NCBI GenBank assembly: GCA_944368975.1
Contig: CALVXI010000004.1
Span: 1-64,000, forward strand
Direction of reading: 5' to 3'
Length of the DNA: 64,000 bases
Source: an uncultured Bacilli bacterium
Lineage (GTDB): Bacteria; Bacillota_I; Bacilli_A; RFN20; CAG-826
Shown here: positions 17,737 through 27,269 of the stretch, in pieces
Layout of the letters: the number at the start of each line of letters is the position of its first letter
How positions within the stretch are numbered: the first letter of the stretch is position 1
Notes under the pieces: model-generated
Told to the model about the DNA's origin: nothing
What the model saw: only the letters and a program-made list of their open reading frames with translations
The model's database searches: none
Position numbers and translations under genes: made by a program

Positions 17737-19332
17737 TTACATTTTCATTGCTAAAGGTACTTTAGGGAGTCCAGGCATTGTTAAAATATTTCCACAATAG
17801 CAAACTATAAAACCAGCTCCATTAGAAAGACTCACATCACTTATAGTAATATTAAAATTACGAGGAACATTCAATAATTTTGGATTATCACTAAAACTCG
17901 ATTGAGTTTTTGCCATACATATAGGTAGGTTTTCACATCCTAATTTTTTAATATTTTGAATGGAATCTAAGGCCTTTTTTGTATAAATAACATCTTTTGC
18001 ATGATAAATTTCTTTTGAAATTATATTAATTTTTTCTTCAACGGAACTATTTACATCATATAAATATTTAAGTTCTGATTTTTTTGTATCTAAAACTTCT
18101 TTAACTTTTTTTGCTAATTCAATACTACCTTCTCCGCCTTTTAAGTAGCCATCTAAAAAGGCAAAATTAAATCCGTCTTTGCGACACAATTTAATAAGTT
18201 CTTCAATCTCTTTTTCCTTATCGCTAGCAAAATGATTAATTGCAACCACAACAGGTACATTAAATTTTCTTAAATTAAAGTAATGTTGCTCGAGATTTTT
18301 AAAGCCTTCAGTTAATGCAGAAATATTTTCTTCTTCGAGATTTTCAAAAAGTTCACCACCATGAAGTTTTAAAGCACGTATAGTGGCTACTAAAACGACA
18401 GCGTCCACATGAAGATTTCCTTCTCTACATTTAATATCGAAAAACTTTTCTGCTCCTAGATCGCTAGCAAATCCAGCTTCTGTTATTACTATTGGAGAAA
18501 GTTTAAGAGCTAATTTAGTAGCAATTAAGCTTGAGCAGCCATGAGCAATATTAGCAAAAGGTCCGCCATGAACAAAACATGGATTTCCTTCTTGAGTTTG
18601 AACGATATTAGGTTTTAAGGCATCTTTCATTATTTTCATTATTGCATTAGTAATCTTCAAATCTTTCAAAAAAACAGGTTTATCATCATAAGTATAAGCA
18701 ACAAGTATTTTCTCAATTTTTGCTTTAAAATCTAACTCATCATTGCTTAAGCATAAAATTGCCATTAATTCACTTGCAACAGTAATTACAAAATGTTCTT
18801 CGTGTTCATCTTTTGTTCCTTTATTAACAATGATATTTCTTAAGGCACGATCGTTAACATCTAATGCACGATGCCATAAGATTCTATTTTTATCTATATT
18901 TAATTCATTTCCTTGAAAAATATGATTATCAATAACAGCACTTATTAAATTTATAGCACTTGTTAGAGCATGCATATCACCAGTGAAATGAAGGTTTATA
19001 TCATCATGAGGTTCAATAGTTACCTTCCCTCCTCCTGTAGCTCCGCCTTTTAATCCAAATGTTGGTCCCATTGAAGGTTCTCTTAAACAAAGTAAGGCAT
19101 CTTGATTAATTTTTTTTAATCCATCAAGTAATGCTATAGATGCGGTAGTTTTACCTTCTCCTGCTTTAGTTGGTGTGATTGCTGTAACTAATACTAATTT
19201 ACCATTAGGCTTATCTTTTAAATCATTATAGATACTATTACTAATCTTAGCTTTATAATTTCCATAAAATTCTAAAAAATCCCTACTAATTCCAGCTTTT
19301 TTTGCAATTTTTTCAATATTCTCTAATTCCAT
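17737..19332 (-). CDS. fhs: formate-tetrahydrofolate ligase
   Basis: ATP-dependent synthesis of 10-formyl-THF from formate, feeding one-carbon units to purines and fMet-tRNA. The P-loop is TPTKAGEGKTTASIAL (about residues 53-68), followed by LREPSMGPTFGLKGGATGGG and the C-terminal PGLPKVPLAMKM. At 531 residues it is slightly shorter than the usual 556. Only 12 nt separate it from tcdA upstream, implying co-transcription. Confidence 0.95.
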   Translation of the reverse strand: MELENIEKIAKKAGISRDFLEFYGNYKAKISNSIYNDLKDKPNGKLVLVTAITPTKAGEGKTTASIALLDGLKKINQDALLCLREPSMGPTFGLKGGATGGGKVTIEPHDDINLHFTGDMHALTSAINLISAVIDNHIFQGNELNIDKNRILWHRALDVNDRALRNIIVNKGTKDEHEEHFVITVASELMAILCLSNDELDFKAKIEKILVAYTYDDKPVFLKDLKITNAIMKIMKDALKPNIVQTQEGNPCFVHGGPFANIAHGCSSLIATKLALKLSPIVITEAGFASDLGAEKFFDIKCREGNLHVDAVVLVATIRALKLHGGELFENLEEENISALTEGFKNLEQHYFNLRKFNVPVVVAINHFASDKEKEIEELIKLCRKDGFNFAFLDGYLKGGEGSIELAKKVKEVLDTKKSELKYLYDVNSSVEEKINIISKEIYHAKDVIYTKKALDSIQNIKKLGCENLPICMAKTQSSFSDNPKLLNVPRNFNITISDVSLSNGAGFIVCYCGNILTMPGLPKVPLAMKM

Positions 19333-19344
19333 AAAACAACAACC

Positions 19345-20034
19345 TCACAAATCTAAAAGCTTATTCAAAACAAAAGATGAAATCATTAATCCAGCGATAT
19401 TTGGAACAAAAATCATCGACGAAATAACTTTATCTTTTATTATAGGTACTTCGCTTGAAAATACTACATTTATTTTTTCAATATTTACTTTTTCCTTTTT
19501 TAAATTTTCTCTTAGCTTTCTAGCAAGTGGATCGTTAAATGTTTTAGATAATTTTGTTATCGTTACTTTTGTGCCATCTAATCTATTACCCATACCTAAA
19601 CTTGAAATTAAATTAATTTTATTTTGATAACAATATTTAATAATTTTTATTTTTGCTTTAACATCATCAATACAATCTATTATAAAATCAGCATTATTAA
19701 AAATATTTAAATCAAATTCATCATCTATTTTAGATGTAATAGAATTAATATTAAGATCTTTATTTAGTAAATATAATTTTTCTTTTAAAGCCTCCGTTTT
19801 ATAACGCCCGATATCGTTAATATCATAAGCAATTTGTCTATTTAGATTAGATTCATTGACTATATCAAAATCAACGATAGTTAAATTTTTAAATCCGCTT
19901 CGAATTAAAGAAATTGGCACAATAGATCCGACTCCTCCTAACCCTAAACAAACTATTTTAAATTTAGAAAGCTTATTAAAATCATCTTTTAAAAGTAACT
20001 TTGAACGATTATCAACCTCATCAAATTGTGCCAT
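19345..20034 (-). CDS. tcdA: tRNA threonylcarbamoyladenosine dehydratase TcdA-like
   Basis: E1/ThiF-like ATP-dependent dehydratase converting t6A37 to cyclic ct6A in tRNA. The adenylate-binding loop is CLGLGGVGSIVPISLIRSGF and VDFDIVNESNLNRQ is the family segment. The start is taken at MAQFDEVDNRSKLLL (20034) because RF-x-R/RSKLL near the N-terminus is conserved; an in-frame ATG at 20076 would overlap miaA by 55 nt. It follows miaA, so two tRNA position-37 modification genes are neighbours. The catalytic Cys region seen in many ThiF members is not obvious here, as is usual for TcdA. Confidence 0.85.
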   Translation of the reverse strand: MAQFDEVDNRSKLLLKDDFNKLSKFKIVCLGLGGVGSIVPISLIRSGFKNLTIVDFDIVNESNLNRQIAYDINDIGRYKTEALKEKLYLLNKDLNINSITSKIDDEFDLNIFNNADFIIDCIDDVKAKIKIIKYCYQNKINLISSLGMGNRLDGTKVTITKLSKTFNDPLARKLRENLKKEKVNIEKINVVFSSEVPIIKDKVISSMIFVPNIAGLMISSFVLNKLLDL

Positions 20035-20878
20035 TAAAAGCTTCCTCACTATCGCTATACCATTTAACATTATCAAATTGATGTTTAAAATAAGTTAGCT
20101 GTCTTTTTGCATAATGTCTTGTATTCTTTTTTATTAACTCAATTGTTTCCTCAATTGGTAAATTCAAATAAAATTCTTTGTAACCAATTGCTTGTAAAGC
20201 TTGATTTGGAACTTTAAATTCTTTTTTCATTTCATTAATTTCGTCTATTAAGCCATCATTAACCATTAAATCTACACGTTTATTAATATTCTCATATAAT
20301 AATTCTCTAGGAGGATTAATACCAATAAATTTAACATCGTCATATAGAAGTTTATTCTTGCCATCATTATTTAATTCAGTTTTGCTTTTTTTATGTATTT
20401 CATAAATATAAAGGGCTCGAATTAATCTTTTTCTATTATTTTTTGTAATCTTAATTGCATCGATTGGATCGATTTTAAGTAGTCTTTCATACAATTCATC
20501 ATTACTTATATTTATTAAATAATCCTCAGGCATTTTTTCTTCATCGAGAAAATTAAAATCATATAAAAGAGCTTTCAAATAGAAACCAGTTCCCCCAACT
20601 AAAATAACATTTCGATTTAAAAATTTATTTAGTAATTCTCGCCCATCCTTTTGAAAGTTAAAAACATCATAAGGTTTTTTAATTGAACAAAAATCATACA
20701 AATGATAATTATTATGTGAATTTAAAAATTCCTTAGAAGGTTTAGCAGTGCCTTTATTTAATTCTTTATATACTTGGTAAGCATCGAAATTAATAACTTC
20801 AGCATTAAAATAATTAGCTAAATTTTCAGCTAAATCTGATTTATGTGATGCTGTAGGTCCAAGTACTGCAATTATCAT
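20021..20878 (-). CDS. miaA: tRNA dimethylallyltransferase MiaA
   Basis: Adds the dimethylallyl group to A37 of tRNAs reading UNN codons. The N-terminal nucleotide loop reads GPTASHKSDLA (residues 7-17), and FDAYQVYKELNKGTAKPS, VGGTGFYLKALLYDF and QALQAIGYKEF are the family motifs. The P-loop is unusual: family members normally have GPTASGKS or GPTASGKT, and here His replaces the last Gly. At 285 residues it is shorter than the usual ~310. It overlaps the ricA-like gene by 4 nt. Its substrate comes from the MEP pathway present here and its product is used by MiaB, encoded just upstream. Confidence 0.92.
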   Translation of the reverse strand: MIIAVLGPTASHKSDLAENLANYFNAEVINFDAYQVYKELNKGTAKPSKEFLNSHNNYHLYDFCSIKKPYDVFNFQKDGRELLNKFLNRNVILVGGTGFYLKALLYDFNFLDEEKMPEDYLINISNDELYERLLKIDPIDAIKITKNNRKRLIRALYIYEIHKKSKTELNNDGKNKLLYDDVKFIGINPPRELLYENINKRVDLMVNDGLIDEINEMKKEFKVPNQALQAIGYKEFYLNLPIEETIELIKKNTRHYAKRQLTYFKHQFDNVKWYSDSEEAFNGTI

Positions 20879-21162
20879 TGTTTAATTATATCCTTTAAAG
20901 TTTTTATATCGTTATTGACATCTTCTTCAATATTTTTAAAATTAGAAAAATTCAAAATTCTATCTTTTTCATCATAAAATTTGGATGCAGTAGAATTTTT
21001 ACTTTTATCGCAAGTTTTATAAAATAAAGCTTTCATTTCAATTTCATTTAAATTCTCGTTTTGTTCTAAACATTTTTTTAATCTAAAAAACTCTTTAATA
21101 TTTTCTTGCTCATAAAGTTCTTTTTTTATAATTTTACAAAGTTCGAGAATATCATTATTCAT
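20875..21162 (-). CDS. YlbF/YmcA (RicA-like) family protein
   Basis: A 95-residue, all-helical, charged protein. I assign it mainly by position: in B. subtilis ymcA (ricA) also follows miaB, downstream of rny and ymdB. It has the size of the YlbF/YmcA family and three cysteines (positions 9, 31 and 50). RicA with RicF and RicT forms the Y-complex that binds Fe-S clusters and steers RNase Y, encoded 2 kb upstream. Sequence similarity by eye is moderate, so a profile search against PF06133 would settle it. Confidence 0.65.
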   Translation of the reverse strand: MNNDILELCKIIKKELYEQENIKEFFRLKKCLEQNENLNEIEMKALFYKTCDKSKNSTASKFYDEKDRILNFSNFKNIEEDVNNDIKTLKDIIKQ

Positions 21163-22594
21163 TAACTATCTCTCCAAATAATGAATAAACATGGCTCTCA
21201 GTTATCTTTACTTTTATCAAATTTCCAATTAAAGATTTATCACCCTTAAAATGAACAACTTTATTATTTTCAGTATAACCAGATAATAAATCTTTATTCT
21301 TCTTGCTAACTTCTTCAACTAAAACTTCATAAGTTTTGCCAATCATAGAATTTGCAATATTAGTAAAATCAACCTCCAAGGCTTTCACAAGTTCTTTAAA
21401 TCTTTTAACTTTTTCATCATAGGTAACATTATCAATTAATTTTGCAGCAGGCGTTCCTACTCTAGGACTGTAAATAAAGGTAAAAGCACTTGTATAATGT
21501 ACTTTCTTAACAAGATCAATTGTGTCTAAAAATTCTTCATAAGTTTCATTTGGAAAACCTACAATAATATCTGTAGAAAATTCCATTTCAGGAATTTTTG
21601 TTTTAATTCTATCAATTAAGTCTAAATATTCTTCTTTGGTATATCTTCTTGCCATAGCTCTTAAAATCATGTTACTTCCGCTTTGAACAGGAAGATGGAT
21701 AAACTTCATGATGTTTTTATGTTTCTTCATTACGTCAATAACATCATCTTTAAAATCACTTGGATATGAGGTTAAAAATCTTATTCTAGGAATGTTTAAA
21801 CTTGCAACTTTATCCAATAACCCTGCAAAAGTTGACCCATTTTTTAAATCTTTGCCATAAGCATCGACATTTTGTCCTAATAAAGTTATTTCTTTATACC
21901 CTTTACTTTCAAGTTCTTTACATTCTTTTAAAATTTCCTCTTCGCTTCGACTTCTTTCTTTTCCTCTTGTATAAGGAACTATACAATAGGTACAAAATTT
22001 ATCACAGCCATATGTAATATTAACAAAAGCTTTATATGTTTCTAATCTTGAAACTGGTAAATCTTCAACAATATCGCCTTCATAACTTGAAACATCAATA
22101 TAGCGTGTATGTGTTTTAATAAAATTAGATAAAAGTAAAACAATATCCTTAATATTGTGCGTGCCAAACATTATATCGACAAAAGGAAACAAATCCAAAA
22201 TTTTATCAATTATATGTTTTTGTTCTATCATGCATCCGCAGATCATTAATATGACATTTTTATTTTTTTCTTTTATATTTTTAAACTCACCAATTTGACC
22301 AAAAACCTTATCTTCAGCATTTTCTCTAACGGCACATGTATTTAAAATAGCTAAGTCACACTCTTTTTCATTGTCGGTCTTGAGCATTCCAAATTCATTT
22401 AAAATGCCGCACATTGTTTCTTCATCTCGAATATTAGCTTGGCAACCATAAGTCCTTATAAAATATTTTTTACCTTTAAAATATTCAACTGCTTCTTTAG
22501 TTGGATTAAAATGAAATTCAATTGTTTGAGGAATTCTTTGTCTTTTTCTAGCTTTATCTAAATTAGGTAAATCAATAAATTCAACTTTTCTCAT
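21155..22594 (-). CDS. miaB: tRNA-2-methylthio-N6-dimethylallyladenosine synthase MiaB
   Basis: Radical-SAM methylthiotransferase acting on i6A37 made by MiaA. The N-terminal UPF0004 domain has the auxiliary-cluster cysteines (YGCQAN, NTCAVRENAE, CGCM); the radical-SAM cluster motif is CDKFCTYCIVPYTRG and the C-terminus is a TRAM domain. The start is set at MRKVEFIDLPN (22594), preceded by GAGGTG, giving 479 residues; the longer frame to 22657 would run back into ymdB. It overlaps the ricA-like gene by 8 nt. Confidence 0.95.
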   Translation of the reverse strand: MRKVEFIDLPNLDKARKRQRIPQTIEFHFNPTKEAVEYFKGKKYFIRTYGCQANIRDEETMCGILNEFGMLKTDNEKECDLAILNTCAVRENAEDKVFGQIGEFKNIKEKNKNVILMICGCMIEQKHIIDKILDLFPFVDIMFGTHNIKDIVLLLSNFIKTHTRYIDVSSYEGDIVEDLPVSRLETYKAFVNITYGCDKFCTYCIVPYTRGKERSRSEEEILKECKELESKGYKEITLLGQNVDAYGKDLKNGSTFAGLLDKVASLNIPRIRFLTSYPSDFKDDVIDVMKKHKNIMKFIHLPVQSGSNMILRAMARRYTKEEYLDLIDRIKTKIPEMEFSTDIIVGFPNETYEEFLDTIDLVKKVHYTSAFTFIYSPRVGTPAAKLIDNVTYDEKVKRFKELVKALEVDFTNIANSMIGKTYEVLVEEVSKKNKDLLSGYTENNKVVHFKGDKSLIGNLIKVKITESHVYSLFGEIVNE

Positions 22595-22595
22595 A

Positions 22596-23378
22596 TTACA
22601 CCTCGCTAATATTGTAAATCGGAACGATTTCAATAGGTTTAAATGATATATCATCAAACTTTAAAATAATAGCAGAAAATACTATACTTCCTTTTTCTAA
22701 TTGTTTAAATCTAGCGTTTTTATTTTGATATATTATGCGTTCTACACAACTATTCTTTTCTACACCAAGAACTCCATCATATAGGCCACACATTCCAACA
22801 TCGCTAATATAAAAAGGACCTGTTGATAAAATTTGATAGTCTCGAGTTTGTACATGTGTATGAGTTCCAATAATAGCACTTATAGAATTTTTTAAACTGT
22901 ACGCTAAAGCTTTCTTTTCACCGGTATATTCGGCATGAAAATCAATTATATGAATGTCGCTTTCATCATTTGAAATAACTTCTAATATTGAATCATAAGG
23001 CATTATAATCTCAGAATTTATTGTATCAGTTCCTATTAAATTACTAACACGTATTTTAACACCTTTATATTCAAATAGTCTTGAACCAGAGCCATATTTT
23101 TCATTTTTTATATTTAATGGCCTTAAAATATCATCGTTGTCTAAAAAACTATAGGTTTCATTATAATGATTGTAGTGATTACCTAAAGTAATACAATCAA
23201 CTCCTAAATTCTTTAAAAAACTATAATGGGATTGAGAAATTCCTTTTCCGTTTGTTATATTTTCGCCATTAGCAATAATAAAATCAATATTGTATTTTTC
23301 AATGACATTTGGAAAATTAAGCTCTAATGCTTTTCGACCTAATTTTCCAACAATATCACCGACAAAAAGAATATTCAT
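22596..23378 (-). CDS. ymdB: YmdB-type metallophosphoesterase
   Basis: Calcineurin-like phosphoesterase of the TIGR00282 family; the B. subtilis member hydrolyses 2',3'-cyclic nucleotides and affects biofilm and RNase Y-linked regulation. The metal motifs are FVGDIVGKLGRK (residues 5-16), NGENITNGKGIS, LGNHYNHYNE, DFHAEYTGEKKALAY and GTHTHVQTRD. It has 260 residues. The start codon overlaps the rny stop by 1 nt and miaB follows 1 nt later, so it is tightly coupled. Confidence 0.93.
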   Translation of the reverse strand: MNILFVGDIVGKLGRKALELNFPNVIEKYNIDFIIANGENITNGKGISQSHYSFLKNLGVDCITLGNHYNHYNETYSFLDNDDILRPLNIKNEKYGSGSRLFEYKGVKIRVSNLIGTDTINSEIIMPYDSILEVISNDESDIHIIDFHAEYTGEKKALAYSLKNSISAIIGTHTHVQTRDYQILSTGPFYISDVGMCGLYDGVLGVEKNSCVERIIYQNKNARFKQLEKGSIVFSAIILKFDDISFKPIEIVPIYNISEV

Positions 23379-24964
23379 TATTTAGCAGTTTCAACAGCTC
23401 GATATTCTCTAATAACATTAACTTTGATTTGACCTGGATAAGTCATTTCTTTTTCAATTCTTTCTTTAATATCATGAGCTATTTTAAAGGCACCTAAATC
23501 ATCAACTTTTTCAGGAATTACAATAACCCTAACTTCTCTACCACTTTGCATTGCATAGCATTGAAGTACTCCATCAAAAGATTTACAAATTTCTTCAAGT
23601 TGTTCAATCCTTTTAATATATGTTTCAAGAGTTTCACTTCTAGCTCCTGGTCTAGCAGCACTTAAAGTATCTGCTGCAGCAACAAGATATGAAATAACAT
23701 ATTTTGCTTTTACATCTCCATGGTGAGATTCAATAGCATTAACAACTATATCACTTTCACCATATTTCTTTGCTAAACGAGCCCCAATTTCAACATGGCT
23801 TCCTTCCATTTCATAATCGCATGATTTTCCAATATCATGAAGTAAGCCTGCTCTTTTAGCTTGTGTTTGATCTAAGCCAAGTTCAGCCGCCATAGCACCT
23901 GCTAATCTAGCAGTTTCTATTGAGTGTTCCAATTGATTTTGACCATAACTAGTCCTAAATTTTAAACGCCCAACATAATAAACTAATTCTTTATTCATGG
24001 ATCCTAGTCCAAGTTTAAAGACCGCTTCTTGTCCAGCTTTACGAATAGAATCTTCAACTTCGTTTTTACATTTATTGGCAACTTCCTCAATTCTTCCTGG
24101 TTGAATTCTTCCGTCCTTAATTAATATATTTAAAGTACGAGAGGCAATTTCTCTTCTTATTGGATTAAAACAACTAATTGTCAAAGTTTCAGGTGTATCA
24201 TCAATAATAATATCGACACCTAATAATTGTTCTAAAGATTTAATATTACGACCTTCACGACCAATAATGCGACCCTTCATTTCATCATTAGGTAAAGATA
24301 TAACTGAAATTGTATGATCAGTTGTTACTTCTTGAGCTTGCTTAAAAATAGAATTAGCAAGTATTTGTCTAGCTTTTTCTTCACAACTTGCTTCAGCCTC
24401 TTCTTCTTTATTTTTTATCATTAATGCAATATCTCTTTGGCATTTTTCTTCAACACGTTTAAAGATTTCTTCTTTAGCTTCTTTTACAGACATTTGAGAA
24501 ACTTTTTGAAGTTCTTCAATAATACTATCAAGTTTTTGTTGAAGATTTTCTTTTCTTTTTTTATTCTCTTCAATTTGTTGATCAATCAAAGTTTCTTTTT
24601 GCTCTAAAATGTTTTCTTTCTTTATTAATTGTGCATCACGTGCATCAATAGATTGTTCTCTTTGAAGTAATTTTTTCTCGCTTTCAACAACTTCTTGTTT
24701 TCTTTCTTTTATTTCTTTTTCAGCTTTTTGAAGCAATTCGTTAGTAGCTTGTTTTGCATCATATTGTGCACTTTTAGTTATATGTTCAGCCTTCTTTTCT
24801 GCATTAGCAATGATATCTCTCGATTTATTTTCAGCTCTTTTCTTTTTAAAATAAGGTAAAAAATATGTTACAAGCCCACAAATAATTGCGCCTAAAATAA
24901 AAGCACTAACCGCTATTATCCAGGCAAGAACACTCATAGAGCCTAATTCTCCTACTAAAAACAT
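23378..24964 (-). CDS. rny: ribonuclease Y
   Basis: Membrane-anchored endoribonuclease initiating mRNA decay. It has an N-terminal transmembrane segment (about residues 9-33), a long Lys/Glu coiled coil (about 45-200), a KH domain (NDEMKGRIIGREGRNIKSLEQLLGVD) and an HD domain with the catalytic pair in LLHDIGK. It has 528 residues. The ATG at 24964 has AAGGAGG 9 nt upstream; MSVLAW ten codons later is a second possibility. Between recA and ymdB it keeps the B. subtilis order. Confidence 0.96.
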   Translation of the reverse strand: MFLVGELGSMSVLAWIIAVSAFILGAIICGLVTYFLPYFKKKRAENKSRDIIANAEKKAEHITKSAQYDAKQATNELLQKAEKEIKERKQEVVESEKKLLQREQSIDARDAQLIKKENILEQKETLIDQQIEENKKRKENLQQKLDSIIEELQKVSQMSVKEAKEEIFKRVEEKCQRDIALMIKNKEEEAEASCEEKARQILANSIFKQAQEVTTDHTISVISLPNDEMKGRIIGREGRNIKSLEQLLGVDIIIDDTPETLTISCFNPIRREIASRTLNILIKDGRIQPGRIEEVANKCKNEVEDSIRKAGQEAVFKLGLGSMNKELVYYVGRLKFRTSYGQNQLEHSIETARLAGAMAAELGLDQTQAKRAGLLHDIGKSCDYEMEGSHVEIGARLAKKYGESDIVVNAIESHHGDVKAKYVISYLVAAADTLSAARPGARSETLETYIKRIEQLEEICKSFDGVLQCYAMQSGREVRVIVIPEKVDDLGAFKIAHDIKERIEKEMTYPGQIKVNVIREYRAVETAK

Positions 24965-25054
24965 GGATAAAATCCTCCTTTATAAAAATTAATTAAATAA
25001 ATAATTTGGAAATTATTGATACTAATTTATTTACAAAAAAGGATTTAAATTAAA

Positions 25055-26056
25055 CTAATCAGTTTTTAAGCACTCATTAATTTCATTTTTTAAATGCGCA
25101 AATATTTCAGGATTATCAGCTAAATATTGCTTTGCAGTATCTCTTCCTTGTCCCATTCTATCGCCATTTAATTCATACCAGGAACCTTTCTTCTCAATTA
25201 AACCATAATCAATAGCCAAATCAAGAAGTTCACCTTCTTTAGAAATTCCTTTTCCATAAATTATGTCCAATTGGCAATGTTTAAATGGTGGCGCAACTTT
25301 ATTTTTAACAACCTTTACTGTTACAGTATTACCAATTAAGTTCCCATTTTGTTTTATAGCTTCACTTCGACGAATATCAATTCTAACTGTTGCGAAGAAT
25401 TTTAGTGCTCTTCCACCTGTAGTTGTTTCATTACTTCCATAAATAACCCCAACTTTCTCACGAAGTTGATTTATAAAAATAACACTGCAACCACTTTTAT
25501 TTAATGTAGGTGTTATTTTTCGCATTGCTTTTGACATCATTCTTGCTTGTAAACCAACGCTTGAATCTGTCATAAGACCATCAAGTTCTTGTTGTGGAAC
25601 TAAAGCAGCAACACTATCAACAACGATTAATTGAAAACATCCTTTTTGAGCTAATAATTCAACTATTTGCAAAGCTTCTTCACCTGAATCAGGCTGAGAA
25701 AGAATTAAATTATCAATATCGACTCCTAGAGCTTTAGCATACACTGGATCAATTGATTGTTCAGCATCTATATAAGCACACATGCCACCGTCTTTTTGAC
25801 ACTCAGCAACTGCAGTAAGAGCTAAAGTAGTTTTGCCACTACTTTCTGGCCCAAAAATTTCAATAATTCGTCCTTTTGGATAGCCACCAATTCCTAAACA
25901 TTTATCAAGTAATATAGAACCACTTGATAGGGAATCAATTGAAACATTTGGTCTATCGCCTAAACGCATGATAGAACCTTCACCAAATGATTTTCTTATT
26001 TCTTTAAGAAGATCATCGATATTAATGTCTAAATTAGTATCTTGTTCTTTTTTCAT
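25055..26056 (-). CDS. recA: recombinase RecA
   Basis: Strand-exchange ATPase for homologous recombination. Walker A is GPESSGKTTLAL, Walker B is LIVVDSVAAL, and VPQQELDG and TGGRALKFFATVRIDIRR are conserved. At 333 residues it has a short C-terminal tail. The ATG is preceded by AGAGGGG, which lies in the 3' arm of a hairpin nearly identical to one before the ABC transporter at 15673-17682. No LexA-type operator was recognised. Confidence 0.97.
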   Translation of the reverse strand: MKKEQDTNLDINIDDLLKEIRKSFGEGSIMRLGDRPNVSIDSLSSGSILLDKCLGIGGYPKGRIIEIFGPESSGKTTLALTAVAECQKDGGMCAYIDAEQSIDPVYAKALGVDIDNLILSQPDSGEEALQIVELLAQKGCFQLIVVDSVAALVPQQELDGLMTDSSVGLQARMMSKAMRKITPTLNKSGCSVIFINQLREKVGVIYGSNETTTGGRALKFFATVRIDIRRSEAIKQNGNLIGNTVTVKVVKNKVAPPFKHCQLDIIYGKGISKEGELLDLAIDYGLIEKKGSWYELNGDRMGQGRDTAKQYLADNPEIFAHLKNEINECLKTD

Positions 26057-26063
26057 ATTCCTA

Positions 26064-26108
26064 CCCCTCTATTATACAAGTAGTTGTTTTAATAACTTGT
26101 TTGGGGGG
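26064..26108 (-). promoter_or_regulatory. conserved RBS-sequestering hairpin, copy B (recA leader)
   Basis: On the minus strand a C6 run (26108-26103) can pair with the GGGG of the recA Shine-Dalgarno (ending at 26064), with CAAGT/ACTTG arms inside. No T-tract follows in either direction, so it is not an intrinsic terminator. Only one indel and a few substitutions separate it from copy A at 17689-17732. Confidence 0.6.
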
Positions 26109-26121
26109 TAAAATTTAAAAA

Positions 26122-26592
26122 TTATTTTCCAACAATAGAAATAACAGTATCAATTAATGACTCAACTGCTATTTGTCTTACTTTTTCTCTTTCAGCTTCT
26201 AATCTTAATGGAATAGGCCAAACTTGTCCTTTATAAACAATTGCCATATAAATTTCGCCTACATCAGCATCGCCTGGGCAGGTATTAGGACCAGCATTTC
26301 CAGTAAAGCTTACACAAATATCAACGTCTAAAACACGTTGACCTTTAATAGCCATTTCTTTAGCTACACCCCAACTAACAATTCCGTTTGTATCAATGAA
26401 CTCTTCACTCATTCCTAAAAGTTTCATTTTTAACTCTTTTGAATAAGTAACTAATCCACCTTTAAAACATTTACTTGCTCCACTAACATCAGTAATAGTT
26501 TTAGCAAATAAACCACCAGTAAAGGATTCAACAGAACCAATAGTTAGTCCTTTTTTAGTTAAAACATCAACTAAATGACTTGCATTATTCAT
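26122..26592 (-). CDS. CinA C-terminal domain protein (nicotinamide-nucleotide amidase)
   Basis: A stand-alone CinA C-terminal domain, PncC family, expected to deamidate NMN to nicotinate mononucleotide. ESFTGGLFAKTITDVSGASKCFKGGLVTYS and VSFTGNAGPN are the family motifs. The start is placed at MNNASHL (26592), preceded by GGAGG inside pgsA with an 8-nt overlap, giving 156 residues; upstream in-frame ATGs would lie deep in pgsA. Lacking the N-terminal MoCF domain, it is the short form. It precedes recA, as cinA does in many Bacillota. Confidence 0.88.
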   Translation of the reverse strand: MNNASHLVDVLTKKGLTIGSVESFTGGLFAKTITDVSGASKCFKGGLVTYSKELKMKLLGMSEEFIDTNGIVSWGVAKEMAIKGQRVLDVDICVSFTGNAGPNTCPGDADVGEIYMAIVYKGQVWPIPLRLEAEREKVRQIAVESLIDTVISIVGK

Positions 26593-27250
26593 TATTCTTT
26601 CCTCCAATAACATGTTTATTTTGAATAACATAAATGACACCACTAACAAGTGATGCAATTGTAGTTAAATAACAGAAAATAGATGTAATTGTCACATATT
26701 GATTCCAAGTAGAATCAAAATATGAAAATGGAAAACCATTTAAAAAGACAAATGCGATTGTGAACATTTGTAAAACAGTTTTTAATTTACCAAAAATATT
26801 AGCGCTAATAACAACATTTTTCTTTGCTGCCATAAGCCTAAGTCCATCAACAATTAAGTCTCTAATAATCATCAAAATTACGCAAAAGAAAGGTATCTTT
26901 GTATAAGTTGATAAAGAAGTAAAATTAATAGCTAAAAATATAAGCATAGAATTTACTAACATTTTGTCAGCAATAGGATCTAGAAACTTTCCTAAATCGG
27001 TAACTTGATTATTTTTTCTTGCTAAGTAACCATCAAGAAAATCAGTTGCACTAGCAAATATGAAAACAAAAAATAAAATTATCATTATCCAGTTTATAAA
27101 AGAATTCCCGCCGATTGATATATTGGCTAATGCAATAAATCCTGTATATTGATCGGCTAAATACATTACAATAATCGCCACAATTAGTAAAAAACTAAGT
27201 ATAATACGTGAAATTGTAATTTTCGTTGGAAGATTAATTTTTTCTTTCAT
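26585..27250 (-). CDS. pgsA: CDP-diacylglycerol-glycerol-3-phosphate 3-phosphatidyltransferase
   Basis: Integral membrane enzyme making phosphatidylglycerol phosphate. The CDP-alcohol phosphotransferase motif is present as DFLDGYLARKNNQVTDLGKFLDPIADK (spelled over residues about 67-93, with the essential aspartates). About six hydrophobic segments span 221 residues. AGGGG precedes the ATG just past the rnpB 3' end. It leads the recA-rny-miaB run; glycerol 3-phosphate for it would come from GpsA at 31.7 kb. Confidence 0.93.
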   Translation of the reverse strand: MKEKINLPTKITISRIILSFLLIVAIIVMYLADQYTGFIALANISIGGNSFINWIMIILFFVFIFASATDFLDGYLARKNNQVTDLGKFLDPIADKMLVNSMLIFLAINFTSLSTYTKIPFFCVILMIIRDLIVDGLRLMAAKKNVVISANIFGKLKTVLQMFTIAFVFLNGFPFSYFDSTWNQYVTITSIFCYLTTIASLVSGVIYVIQNKHVIGGKNNE

Positions 27251-27269
27251 ATTGCCCCTTTAACTCGAG

